DNA of 64,000 bases from Calliopum simillimum. Lineage: Eukaryota; Arthropoda; Insecta; Diptera; Lauxaniidae. The stretch spans positions 29,004,392 through 29,068,391 of the forward strand of contig OX638369.1 in assembly GCA_951812925.1 (NCBI GenBank), written 5' to 3'. Of the stretch, positions 11,636 to 22,860 are shown piece by piece; position 1 is the stretch's first letter; every line of letters starts with the position of its first letter. A program made the position numbers and the translations under genes. The notes below the pieces were generated by a model. It was not told the DNA's origin. It did not search any database and saw nothing but the letters and a program-made list of their open reading frames with translations.

Positions 11636-12059
11636 TTGCTTACAATTACAAACTTGTTAGACCACTCACCTACATGATGAAGGGATATAAAATTGGTGAA
11701 TTAAGCAAATGTCTCTTCAAACAGAATTTGATATACGAATGCTTTCTACACACGGAAATAGAAGTTTTAAAAATTTTATAGCTAAAATCGTTCAAATATT
11801 TCTGAAATTTTTTAAAGCCTCGTTCATTTTAATATTAATTAAAAACTGCCTAAAAGTTTAATAAAAAATTTAAAATATCCTCCTTAGCACCTTCTACCAA
11901 ATTATCAAAATTTGCCATACTGTTTAATAAAATTTAATAGAAAAAATGAACTTGCTATGAATATTTCCTGTTGAACATAACAATATTATTCAGTCGGAAT
12001 TTTTACTCAGCTTTCTTTAAGTTTTTCATATGATTTCTTATAGAAGTCAATTCTATAAA

Positions 12060-12850
12060 TCCATCATCTCCTGAGTCGATATAGCCATGTCCGTCTGTCT
12101 GGCTGGGTGGCTGGCTGTGTGTTGAAATACACTTTTTGGGAAAACTGAGTAAGGTAATTTAATGAAATTTAGTACACTACCTCCGTCGTCAAAGATAGCT
12201 CAGGAGATTGAAAATGAGCGAAATCGGCCAACGGACACGCCTACCGCCCATACAAAAAATATATTCAAAATGAAATTTTGGAGTATTTTTCACGACAATG
12301 CAACCAAAATACGCATAAATACTAAGAATTGTAAGCGCAAGCTCTGAAAAAAAATTTTACGAATTGGGACAAGAGGGCGTGGCACCTCCCATATAAGCAA
12401 AAGCTTCAAAACGCTATACTGAAAGCGTTTTTTGAGATATTTGAGCCAAATTCACCTCAGACACTAAATATCATAAATGAAAGCTCTCGACAAAAATTGG
12501 GTGAAATCGGACAAAGTGACTTGGCACCTCCCATACAAGCAGAAGTTTCAAAATGCTATACTGAAAGAGTTTTTTGAGATAATCCAACCAAACTTCACTC
12601 AAATACTAAAGACTACATATAAACGCACGCTCTAAGCTAAAACTAGACGAGCTCGGACAAGAGGGCGTGGCACCTCCTATATAAGCAAAAGCTTCAAAAC
12701 ACTGTACTTAAAACGTTTTTCACTCAGACACTAAAAACTATAAATCCAAGCTCTGGACAAAAACTGGGTGAACTCGGACAAGACGCGTAGCACCTCCCAT
12801 ATGAGCAAAATTTTAAAAATACTGCAGTGTAGGGTATTTTATGTTTGGTT
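12060..12850. repeat. mini-me-like core followed by ~145-bp GGGCGTGGCAC tandem repeat
   Basis: At 12072-12110 GAGTCGATATAGCCATGTCC is followed by GTCTGTCTGGCTGG words. This fits the conserved core plus GTCY tract described for dipteran mini-me elements. It is followed by four degenerate units, about 145 bases apart, each with a variant of GGACAAGAGGGCGTGGCACC, CTCCCATATAAGCAAAAGC and AAAACGCTATACTGAAAG. The block closes with ATACTGCAGTGTAGGGTATT (about 12817-12838). The reverse complement of that closing phrase opens the related block at 19240. The mini-me name is from memory of the family, not from a search. Confidence 0.6.
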
Positions 12851-13002
12851 TATATATTGTCTTGTGTATTCAGTTTCAATTCAAAGGAGTAAATAAATTA
12901 GAGCAAGGAAAATAGAAAAGTGAAATAAACAAATAAAATAATAAAAAAAAAAGAAATAGAAAATAAAATATATAAAAAAAATTCTAAAAAAAATCACCCC
13001 CT

Positions 13003-13040
13003 CTGTGGTTCGAATCCATGTCCATGGCAGACTTTTGTAA
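13003..13040 (+). repeat. tRNA-like T-arm motif
   Basis: CTGTGGTTCGAATCCATGTC matches the T-arm/B-box pattern, with weaker stem pairing and only a TTTT run 12 bases later. It lies in the right half of the CCCAAGGG composite, on the opposite strand to the two other T-arm motifs of that element. Confidence 0.35.
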
Positions 13041-13217
13041 CAATTTCGGATATTTAACACATTTTTGTATTTTATTTTCTGTTCGCTTTTTCTCTCCCTC
13101 TTTGATATTTGAATGCTTACTGCAGCCTTACAAAAAATTAAGTGCTTCTCAATTTCTGTGACAACAAGTTTTTTAGAAGTGCTTCCTTAAGAAGCGCTTG
13201 AAAATTATTCCCTTGGG

Positions 13218-14868
13218 TACATATACAGATGTGAGTGTATATGTATTTGTGCAACTAAGTATAAGCTTGCAAAGCTGTTTAGCATTACACACACTGTGCA
13301 CAAGATACACAAGACTACTTACTTACATGTGTGCGCACAATAATAAACAAATAAAAAATAAACTGCTAAGCACTTTTCAATTTAAATTTTCATCAATTCA
13401 ACGACGATAAATTTATGATCAACAAATAAAATTTATTTTATTTTGCTTTAGAATTTTGTCGTTTATTTTTTTTGTATTTTTTATTTATTTTTTACAGCCA
13501 AGGTAAAGAGTTGATATCTCCAATGCACAGGAAAAATATATGAAAATATGCATATGCTAGAGTATGTATGCATGTTGATGTATGTGTTGCATGTTCATAT
13601 GTATTATTCAAATCAGCAAATGTAGAAAAATCAACAGAGTGAAGTTGATCGATTTACTTACTTTTTTTTCATTTTATTTATTTATTTTAATAATATTTTT
13701 ATTATTTTGACTCAAAGCATCAGATGTGTAAACATTTTTTATTAGTATTTTTCTAAAGTTCAAATGCTATTTGCTATGCTTTTCAACAACGCACTGTAGG
13801 TAATTTGAGAAATGTAACAAAGAAAAAGTTTAAGAGCAGCCGATCTAATTAAAGGAATAAAATTAGTCAACTAATATGCTCTTGCTAGCATGTATCCTTT
13901 TGTTTTAAATTGATTAAAGGATGTGGCTTCCTATGTGGTGATGGATGAGGCCTAAGCCAACATGAAAGTTGTAAAAATAAACCTAAAATACTTTGCTCCA
14001 TACTATTCTAATAACATAAATATGGATAAATACGCGAATTTTTTGAAATCTTTTATTTTCAACTAAATTTTTCTCCGAAACTAGCAGTTTACTTTTACCA
14101 AATTTTATTTAATTTACTGCTTGCTGTTGTAGTTCAATACATTTGCTTCAAAAATTCAGCTAAATTTCCACGTTGTGCCCCAAATACTTCTATGCAATGC
14201 AACAGAAAAAAACAACATAAATCAAAATACATCAATTTTGTTAGAAATGCAACAAAAAATGTTAAATGCAAAAATAAAGTTCTAACACTTGAGTGGGTAA
14301 AAAAAGCATAGAAAAATGCTGTTAACGTTTTCCGTCGTTGTCACAGTTGTTTTTGTTTTCGTTGATTTTTTTTTCTAGTTGTTGTCGCCGCCTTCATCGT
14401 CGCAGAATAAATATCCATTACCTTCGATAAATATTTGCACACCGACCTCAATTCAAATTCTTTCAAATGCTTTGTGCTGCGTCTGTTTGGATATGTAACA
14501 GCATTCATGTGAATATATGTGTGTGCTATGGTATTGTAGCATATGTTAGTGTTGATATGTATGCGTTTGCATCTCGGCCTAACTGTAGGTATGTGTGTGT
14601 GAAATTGCATTTGTTTGCCTACCTTTGAGCGTTGCATTTATGCATTTTCATGTATTTGTATGCATCTTTCGCCTGTATGCGCTTTTGATTCCACCTATTT
14701 CATCGTAATTATTTTACATAAATTCTTGTTTGCTTTTTTTTTTGTTTTTCATGGTGGAAAAATTTCACTGCATTTTGTGAAAATTACATATATGGCAGAA
14801 ATGTTTTTCATTTTATAAATTTTTTCCTCTATCTGTATTCATTAAAGTATTAAACTTAAGAATTTTAT
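13218..14868. other. Non-coding, no gene recognised
   Basis: AT-rich DNA with long T- and A-runs (about 13460-13490 and 13650-13710). At 13493-13497 a TTTTTTACAG|CCAAG|GTAAAG phrase mimics a five-base exon and is probably chance. No frame has recognisable protein content. Confidence 0.5.
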
Positions 14869-14872
14869 TTAG

Positions 14873-15166
14873 CCCTTTCACGACCATAAGCAACTGGGAG
14901 CATATGCAACCATTTCAGTTATTTAGGAAGGTATATTTGGCGTCTAAAAAACATATTTTAAAATAAAAAATAAAAAATTTTTTTCCACTATTTCTGGAAT
15001 TTTCTGGGACTTACCCGTATATGGTTTTTTCAAAAAAAAAAAAAAAAAAAAGTTAATTTTTCTCCTACAAACTGATTAATATCAAAATGAATCACATTGG
15101 TTCCGTAATAACACAAATATTCTTAATTTTTGACTTGGGACACATATGTCCCTATGGTCGTCAGGG
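14873..15166. mobile_element. piggyBac-type MITE (TTAA target)
   Basis: The left end reads TTAG|CCCTTTCACGACCATAAG. The right end, reverse-complemented, reads TTAA|CCCTGACGACCATAGGGAC. The ends are imperfect inverted repeats sharing CCCT..CGACCATA and are flanked by TTAA (right, 15167-15170) and TTAG (left, one change). CCC-starting ends with a TTAA target are the hallmark of piggyBac-type elements. At 294 bases with no frame it can only be a non-autonomous derivative. Confidence 0.65.
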
Positions 15167-15170
15167 TTAA

Positions 15171-16029
15171 ACTTTTTTATCAAAACGTGCTAGTGAAGAT
15201 GAAAGATCATTTCCCGTATAAGCACTTTAAAATCAAGTGAATGGTTTTCTTTTTTTTAAGTGCGATATGTCCATAAAGTGGTCAAAATAATGTCATACAT
15301 ATTTAGTGCCATAATAATCGGTTGTTTGACCGATGTCATTTTTTCAACTTAATTTCATCAATTTCACACTATCAACTAAAGTTTTTGTGGAAACAGATCC
15401 CAATTTTATTCATTTAAAACAAAATGTTAGCCAATTCATCTTCTTGCATTACTTTTGTTTCTTTATTTACTTACTCCAATAACCCAGTTGGTATTTTTGT
15501 CAATTTTTATTGTGTCCTAGTTTTTGTAGGAGAAATAAAATATTTTACTTTTTGTCTGTGGCATCAATATAATCATTTATCAGACAAACTTAAGACATAC
15601 TCTGCCTGGGAAGTGGTCAAAGACTCTGCATTCTATTGGCAATTGCGAAGCCTCGTTGTGAGGAGGAAAATTGACGGAGCTGCGTTTTTCTAATAAAAAT
15701 CATTGCTTCTTATAAAATGCTTTTATATGACACCAATTTTTTACAAATCCATCGAGGGGTTCTCAACTTATAGCGGTTTTCATAGAAGATATATCCGGAT
15801 CATCCGATGGCTATATCTCCGAAACTATGTCCGAGATACCCTTTTTGAGCACATATTCTTTTAAAAGACTAAGGGTTCAATGCTAAAAAATGAGTTTCAG
15901 AATTTTAGCGAATTTATCACTAAACGACACATGACCTCCATATGACCTTGAAATATTTTTTCTTAGACGTTCTGGAAAAAAACGGACTCGGGATTCGGAT
16001 TCAGGACGTCAATGTTCCTAGGAAACACA
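15171..16029. other. Non-coding, no gene recognised
   Basis: AT-rich DNA. The 89-codon frame at 15424-15693 has no recognisable motif. The phrase GATGGCTATATCTCCGAAAC near 15805 resembles wording found in dispersed foldback repeats elsewhere in this window. Confidence 0.45.
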
Positions 16030-16520
16030 TAGTCTGGTCAAAACGCCATGACATTTTTTTATTTTGTAAGCCTGTGTAATTATTTCGTATATATGTATCA
16101 AATAATATTTGTAAATCATATAAATTTTAATAAAATAGATCCCGTTCCTTTTTATCGAGCGACAACAGCTCCGGAAATTTCATTAAGAAACCAGTTTTTC
16201 AAAATTTTAACGGTTTGTGAAAAATATCTCCTAATCCATAGGTCGTACGAAAAAAAGTGCTGAAAATGGTTTGTAGGAAATATAATTTTTGACTCGGAAA
16301 ATAACTGTAGATCACTATTTTTCGTAATTGCAGCCGTAAGCGAAATAATTGAAAAAAATTTATTTTCGCAACTTTTGACCTTGAATAACTTTTTTTGGGC
16401 ATACGATTTTGCAATTTACTTTTCACACGTTAGTTTTTATGCATTAGTGAATACAGTTCTGGAAAAAAAAAATTCATTTGGAACTATTTTTCAGAATTTT
16501 CCTTATTTGCTTCGGCTAAA
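16030..16520. repeat. Single diverged arm of the foldback family
   Basis: The order of words here matches the right arm of the 58894-60135 palindrome (about 59960-60130): CTCCTAAT, ATTTTTGACTCGGAAAA, AGCGAAATAATTGAAAAAAA, CAACTTTTGACCTTGAATAAC, AAAAAATTCATTTGGAA. Only one arm is present and it is considerably diverged. Confidence 0.5.
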
Positions 16521-16858
16521 GCAACATGGAAATCGTTCGTTAGCCGATCATTTCCGAAGTGCTCTAAGGATTTTGAAATTTTTTATTGCAAATATGTTGA
16601 AATACGATGTTTAACAGAATTCCATAAAAAAATGGGGTGCTCGAAAATTTTATTCAAATCACCCACAGGACAGGCATGTATTTGTATTTATACATTAGCA
16701 ACAAATAATTTCGTAGTTTCTTGCTATAATATATTATTATTTTTTGAGAAAAACCAACTCATACACATGAAATGTAATCTACTTTATTATTATTAATTAA
16801 AATAAGGATTTATTATCGTAAATAAGTACATCGCCAAGAAAAATAAGCCTACATTAGT
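16521..16858. other. Non-coding, no gene recognised
   Basis: AT-rich transition between the foldback-family arm and the GC-richer block. I see no feature in it. Confidence 0.45.
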
Positions 16859-17770
16859 TTAGGGTAAAATCCCCAACACACCAGCAAAACCAAACGCAAC
16901 GGCAATACTGCACAACAGCTGCTTTTTGACACGCAGCTGTCGTTCGATCTGTTTGCTGTCACAGAAACAGAAAATAAATTTAGTCACACAGCAGTTGATC
17001 GGGACAGTCTTTGCGTGGCCGGCGACCAGTGAACAACAGCAGGAGCAGCAGCAGTAAGCAGAAGTAACAGACAAGGCGGTAAGTAGCAACCTAGAGGGAA
17101 ATAAGGTATTTGCTGAGTTAAAGTAGTTGTAGTAGTGGGTCATAGTTGTAGCGTAGAGATCGCGGGTCTAAATTCACGTAGCCTGTGGTTAGAACAAGAG
17201 TGAGGGGTCGCATAAATGAGTAGCCCGATAATATATCAGTTATTCGTGGATGGGATCAAGTCTCAAATGGAGATGGGTATGCAAACAGCAGCGTAGCAAA
17301 TGGAACTAGGGGGATTTAGTCGCGAACAAAGGAGCCTTCTAGTCAGTAGCGTGAGCGTAGTATAGAATGATAATGCTCGGTAGCGCAAAGAGGAGCACTA
17401 CATTAAAAGTCGGTAGTCCCATAGTAAATAAGCTACTCACGGCCAAAGGGAAAACAGCCTTACGATCAAACCCAATAATAAATCAGTTTGTCACAGGTGT
17501 GTTCTCTCTTTCTCCGAAGTACAAAGAAAAAACAGAAGGATAGACTATAGCATAGGGTGAAAAGGGTAGTCATTGCGTTAGGGGTGTGAGCAGTCCGATA
17601 CTATATCAGCGACTCACGACTACAGAGTATCTGGGAAGAGACAGCTCGCTACAACTACACTCAACTAGGCCACGGCTAGCGGCGAAAAAAGCAACAAACA
17701 GAGTGATGGGAGTAGAAGGACATGTTTTATTTATCATATTAAAAGTTCGTTACGGCATATACGTATTAGA
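16859..17770. repeat. GC-richer block with a repeated ~30-bp motif, origin unknown
   Basis: Base composition changes sharply: TAGC, GCGG and GTAG words replace the AT-rich background. A ~30-base phrase close to AGTCCGATAATATATCAGC followed by TACTCACGGC recurs about 17214, 17414, 17464 and 17586. Flanking words such as GTAGCG, GAGCAGCAGCAG and AACAGAC also recur. The minus-strand frame at 16859-17143 is Cys/Val-rich and unrecognised. The block could be the untranslated leader of a retroelement or an imported piece. I could not find matching long terminal repeats. Confidence 0.35.
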
Positions 17771-17805
17771 CTGATTTAAAAAAAAAAGAAAAAAATGTTT
17801 TTGGA

Positions 17806-17920
17806 AATATGACGAATACCGCTGCGAATCTACTAAAAAAGTGAGTCGAAAATATTTCTAAATTTTTTGAGGTTCACTTAGAGGTCGCTTAAAGCCGTTT
17901 TATGCAAAATTATGGGCTAT
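17806..17920. repeat. Dispersed repeat shared with 32740-32890
   Basis: The phrases TCGAAAATATTTCTAAATTT, GAGGTCGCTTAAAGCCG and TATGCAAAATTATGG match, in order, TGAAATTTTTTGTAAAATTT, GAGGTCGCGTATTGCCG and AATGCAAAATCTCGG at 32795-32875. The family is unnamed here. Confidence 0.45.
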
Positions 17921-19224
17921 TACAATTTTTACTTTATTTATTTTTTTAAGAACTCAAAAATTTTTGGAGTTATTAGTGCAATATATCATATTTTTTGTCC
18001 TGATTTAAGATAATAAGGTCTTAAACTAAACATCAGCCATAAATTAGTTTTCTAACCGAAGTCGCCAAAAGTACTGATATTTCGAAAGTTCACCTTACTC
18101 TAGAATTCCAAGATTACATTTTGGATAAAACTTGCTGTCAGAAGGTTATAATAGAATTATACAAAGATCATTTCTTTAAAACATCTTAATCTATTATTTC
18201 CTATTTCAATGGAACTGTTTAAGCTCCTTGTTCCATAAACTGTATGATAACGGATTACACAAGAAATGCTTAGAACTTAAAAATTATTCATAAAAGATGT
18301 AATATAAGTAGAATTTTACCCATAAGGTCGTAAACATTCACCAATTTGAAGGCCTAAGAATGTTTCAATGCAAGACTACCCTTCATCATCACAAAACATA
18401 CTCAAAATGTTAACCTAATTAAAATATACAATGTACATAAATCAGTGCTTAAATTAACGTCAACAGATTACAATCTCAGTGGACAGTTGCAAATCAGTGC
18501 AGTACAACATTTTAATGAAGCTTTACCCTCTCCGCTCCCCCTAATTGAAAGTGAACAAGATTGTCTGCATAAATAATGATTAATTAACAATGACATTTAT
18601 TATAATTTGGTGCAACGCATTATTTGCGCGTGAGATAACACTTAGCTACTGCAGTAAAATGCAGAAATTTAATTAGGAAGTGAATAAAGTCGGACTTTTT
18701 TTTAAATTAGTTATATGAATATATGTATTTTCAGAATTTTTTAACAGAATTATATTATGCATTTAAACAATTTTGCTGCATTCTCAAAAATAGATTTATT
18801 GTTCTTTATAACTATTAAAACCCTGCGTAGTACAAAAGTATGCAATTAATGTTGCACAAACCTTTACCAACACTGCAATACTCAACTGTGTCATTGAGGC
18901 TGCTGCTGCTGATGACACACTGTGGGGAACATTTTTCACACAATTAACGCAGTAAAATAGTTTTAATAAAATTCTTTACTGCTGTCGTTAAAAAAAAAAA
19001 AACAAACAAAAATCACTAAAAAATTAAAAATACCGCAGGACGAGATTAATACAACACTAATTGCACTCGTAGGAGCATTTTCCAATGTTTCTGGCATTGG
19101 CTTAATGCGCGTTTGTTATGTTAACAATGCAGCAAATTTGACATTAAGTTATGAGCAGTGTTGCCAGCTGATTTTTTCAATTGTAAACAAAAAAGTTTAA
19201 ATAAAAACTAGTAAGGGTGTAACT
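17921..19224. other. Non-coding, no gene recognised
   Basis: AT-rich DNA. No coding frame over 60 codons, no inverted-repeat pair and no tandem array noticed. Confidence 0.5.
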
Positions 19225-19585
19225 TTTGGCCTGGCCAAAAAATAAATACCCTACACTGCAGTATTTTGAAGCTTTTGCTTACAAAGTAGGTGCCACGCCC
19301 TCTTGTCCGAGTTCGTCTAGTTTGAGCTTAGAGGGTGCATTTATTGTCTTTAGTATTTGAGTGAAATTTAGTGGGATTATCTCAAAAAACTCTTTCAGTA
19401 TAGCATTTTGAAACTTTTGCTTATATGGGAGGTGCCACGCCCCATTGTCTGAATTAATCCAATTCTTGTTGAGATCTTTCATTTATAATTTTTAGTATGT
19501 GAGTCAAATTTGATTCGAATATATCAAAAAACGTTTCAGTATAGCGTTTTGAAGCTTTTGCTTATATGGAAGGTGCCACGAAATT
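19225..19585. repeat. GGGCGTGGCAC repeat, reverse orientation
   Basis: This is the reverse-complement relative of 12370-12850. It begins AATACCCTACACTGCAGTAT, then repeats GAAGCTTTTGCTTA, GGTGCCACGCCC and TTGTCCGAGTTCG at spacings of about 140-150 bases (about 19290, 19435, 19575). The frame at 19279-19482 is a translation of the repeat. Confidence 0.7.
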
Positions 19586-21094
19586 TCATTGAATTATCTT
19601 GCTTAGTCGAAGAAATCGGTAAAAGTTCTTATATGTATATCGAAAAATATCCAGTTTCGATAAATATTGGAATATCTCTAAGAAATCGATAGAAGTTAAT
19701 AAATTTAAAAAAAAAAAACAAAAAAATCAAAAATATTGAGCTGGCATCACTGATAAAAATCACTCTCATAACCAAAAGTTTTGTATTCTTTCGTCAAAAT
19801 AAAAAAACAATAAATGAAAAAGGCGGATAAGGCAATAACCAAAAACAACTTTTGATGCAGCATAAGCAGTAGCGACGCAAATGCAAACGATTATTTTTAT
19901 GCTAGCATTGAAATATTTTCTTCAACAACTTCATATAAAAAAACAAATGGTTTATCTTTTAAAAATCACAAAAATAAGTATGCAAGTTGTTTCCTAACCA
20001 CAAAATGAATGCTTTAAAATAAAAATTATTAAAATCGGTGCGGTATATTTTGCACTAAATCGTTACGTTGTGTTTCCATATAAGATATAAAATAAAATAA
20101 AGTTTTAACAAAATATTTTTGTTTAACTGTACTAAACTGAAATTAATTGAAAGTACTGCAAGCAAACTGCGTGCGATTAAGTTTTTCAGAAAGGTGCAAA
20201 AACTTAACTCCAACAGCGTTGCATAAAATGACAATAGCACGCACACACATATTTGCTGTGTGCAAACAAATGCTTAGTTGGTGGTAAGCAAAATACTCGA
20301 CACTTCCGCTTCCGCCGCCGCTACACCGTTGAAACTGTTTTAGCTTAAACCAATTAGTGTGGTGCGGTTGCTTAGCTGCTTCCTTTGTTTGTATCTATGG
20401 GTTTAACAAATGAGAAGAGTTAAATTTTATTGAAAATTAAAGTCATCTTAAAAAGTTAAGCAAACTAATTGTAAGGATGTAAAAATCTTTTATAAATAAA
20501 TGCAAAAGAATGGGCGTAAGTCCTGATTCATTTGCGAATATTTTTATTTTTTATGGATATTTTTTTTGTATGCATGCAAATCCTTCGCAATTCATCGACA
20601 ATTTAATTCTGATTACAGTAATTGGTACTTAGTGGCATGAAATGCAAATTAATTTTTTTCTATACAATAAATTTTATTTAAATGCGTAATCTACGCTACA
20701 AGTTGGCCCAAAGCAAGTGGTTAATTATTATATAAGAAAATTCGTACGAAACTTAATCTCAAAGAGCAATTTAACTGTTAAACCACTTAAGAAACAACAA
20801 AATTTTACTCAAACTTAAATAAAAATCTTGTAGTTAAAAGCTTAAAAAATTATCTTGGTTCATTGAAAGCAACAAATCCTGAACGATGTAACCCCAGGGC
20901 AAATACATTCAACTGCATGTACCAAGATACTTCTGTCTTTTTTTTTTTTTTCTTTTCATTTTCTCTGCTCTATCCTTTTTGATTGCTGCATACATACGAA
21001 TGTGCATGGCATTAAGGTGTTACTAAAAGAGAGAACAAATTTTTGGAAAATTTTATGAAACTGATATCTTTACATGTGATGGACTTTCACCATG
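19586..21094. other. Non-coding, no gene recognised
   Basis: AT-rich DNA, poly-A at 19709-19727 and poly-T at 20940-20951. Nothing recognisable on either strand. Confidence 0.5.
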
Positions 21095-21425
21095 ATTTTT
21101 TTCGATATATTTCGATATCTTCCGATATTTGAGATGTTTTTCAAAACATTTTTTGAACTTTTGCCGATATTTTGTATGTTTTTCGATAATTATGGGTCTT
21201 GGCCGATATTTTAGATGTTTTTCGATACTTTTGTAGTTTAACCGATATTTTAAATGTTTTTGGATACTTTGGACTTTTTTCCATTTTTCAGATGTTTTTG
21301 ATACATTCAGATGTTTACTGATAGTTTTGGACTCTTACCAATATTTCAGAAGTTCTTCGATACATTTGAACTATTGCCGATATATTAGATATTTTTTATA
21401 ATTTTGGACTTTCACCCATTTCTTC
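21095..21425. repeat. Degenerate ~45-bp minisatellite (CCGATATTTTAGATGTTTTTC)n
   Basis: About seven degenerate units, each with CCGATATTT, then AGATGTTTTTCGATA, then TTTGGACTTT. Each unit is 40-50 bases. Units drift strongly in sequence, suggesting an old array. Confidence 0.75.
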
Positions 21426-21929
21426 GATGTATGTATTTCAATATTTTCCGACTTTGGTTCTGAGTTGACTCTTTTGTTATTGTTTCTTCTGATCCAACGA
21501 GTATTGACCCTTATCAATACTTAATATTCCGGCTTATTTATATTCGAAACAGAATTTGGAAAAATCATATGTATCTTTTGGCTATGGGCGACACTAGTGG
21601 GTATGGATATATAGATTAATTTTATATGAAATACCATTTTTGCCATTACTCGAAGGCAATAATTTATCATCAACCATCAATTTTTAATACGAACCTCAAC
21701 TGCAGACCTTCATAGCTTATTTGCAAGGACTTTAGTTTTAACGTTGAACTTTGTGTCCAGAATCTGGTATTATGTTCTCTATGGATGTTGATAGATGGTC
21801 ACTAAATGGTAATTATCACATTGTAGGAAAATTGCAATTTGCTTTCTGTTACAGTGTAGCAATTGATCATCTCTGGGTTTGCTCAAGTTTTCAGGCATTG
21901 CCATGGCATGCTGAATGTAGTATGTGAGG
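21426..21929. other. Non-coding or undetected upstream pseudogene
   Basis: No clear frame. It lies directly upstream of an alkaline-phosphatase fragment and could hold further decayed exons of that gene, but I could not recognise any. Confidence 0.35.
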
Positions 21930-22237
21930 GCCTTTTGATTACTCTAATCATGTTTCGGAAATAAGTAATTGCTGCTTCTTTACCACAAGACAATTATGTT
22001 TGGAATAAACGTGAACTCTTGAAGACTGATATAACAAAGACCATTTATCTTTTGAGAAGTTTTGTTCGTAGTAAAAGTTGCTACTTTTTGTTTGTCGAAG
22101 GTGCTAAAATCGATATGGCACATCATGATACGAGCACAAAGAGATCACTTGAGGACACAGTAAAATTTGCTCGCGTCTTTGCGTTGGCACGCAGTTTAAC
22201 TTCAGAAAAAGATACGTTAATGAACAAAAAAAGCTAA
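21930..22237 (+). pseudogene. Alkaline phosphatase gene fragment
   Basis: In the frame ending TAA at 22235-22237 the residues YFLFVEGAKIDMAHHD (about 22082-22129) are the metal-binding signature of animal alkaline phosphatases (FLFVEGGxID.AHH). They are followed by RSLEDTVKFARVFALARSLT and SEKDTL, the expected helix and the start of the next strand. The protein should continue with a V-V-T-x-D-H-S-H metal-binding strand, but here it runs into NKKS and a stop. In another frame, GPFDYSNHV (about 21942-21968) fits the GLF...H segment that normally lies about 45 residues upstream, matching the observed spacing. A frame change and stops between the two pieces, plus loss of the following strand, mark a relic rather than a working gene. 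A real exon of a divergent gene with undetected splicing is a less likely alternative. Confidence 0.75.
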
Positions 22238-22289
22238 GGCATTGAATTACGGATGCAAAAAGCATATCACTGGTTTTTTATTTTTTTTT

Positions 22290-22860
22290 TTTTTCAACAT
22301 TGATAGCTTTGATAACATTGATAAAATTATTTACAGACACTATTTCTCTTTAATACAATGCTTCGCAACATTGCTTATAAACATTGTTCCTTAAAATTGT
22401 TGATAAAAGGTTTTTTGCATTGTTTCTCTACATTGTTTATACACAATGTTTCCCAAAATTGCTTGCAAGCATTTTTTCTTAAAATTGTTCATAAAATTTG
22501 TTTATAAAGATTGTATAAAAACGTTGAATCTCTTAATTTTTAATAAAAATCTGTCGTCATTATTGCTAACAAATATTGCTTCAAAACGCTTCTTTGCCTC
22601 TAAATGTCGCTCTTGCAAATATTGTTTCTCAACTTTGCTTAAAAGAATTGTTTCTCAACACTGTATATATGTAATATTTTTCAATATTGTTTGGTTTTTA
22701 ATATTGTTTATTCATATCGTTTCACAACAGTTTTTATAAATACTGTGTATCAACTTGGTTTGCAAACATTGTCTGTCAACATTGTTTATAAACATTGCTT
22801 GTAAGCATTGTCTATCAACATTGTTTAAAAATTCGTTTGTCAACATTGCTTTGTTTTTAA
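22290..22860. repeat. Degenerate minisatellite (AACATTGTTTATAAACATTG)n
   Basis: Many degenerate copies of CATTGTTTATAAA, CATTGTTTCTCAA and related words, roughly every 20-40 bases. The isoleucine/phenylalanine-rich frame at 22446-22739 is a translation of the repeat. Confidence 0.75.

Larger units (their letters stand above)
10089..13217. mobile_element. CCCAAGGG-terminal composite element, copy 1
   Basis: The left end reads TA|CCCAAGGGGAAAAGAAG (from 10089). The right end reads ATTATTCCCTTGGG|TA (to 13217). The termini are inverted repeats and both flanks are TA, the target of the Tc1/mariner superfamily. Both ends are full of AAGTGCTTC/GAAGCGCTT words. The left arm (10089-10290) is partly duplicated at 10455-10660. 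A reverse-strand mariner remnant and a mini-me/GGGCGTGGCAC block sit inside and account for much of the 3.1 kb. The same two arm types occur at 33750-35443 (opposite orientation) and 43096-46841. No transposase of its own is visible, so it behaves like a MITE. Confidence 0.65.

Noticed and set aside
13493..13499. Five-base exon between TTTTTTACAG and GTAAAG
   Set aside because: Too small to be credible without RNA evidence; expected by chance in T-rich DNA.
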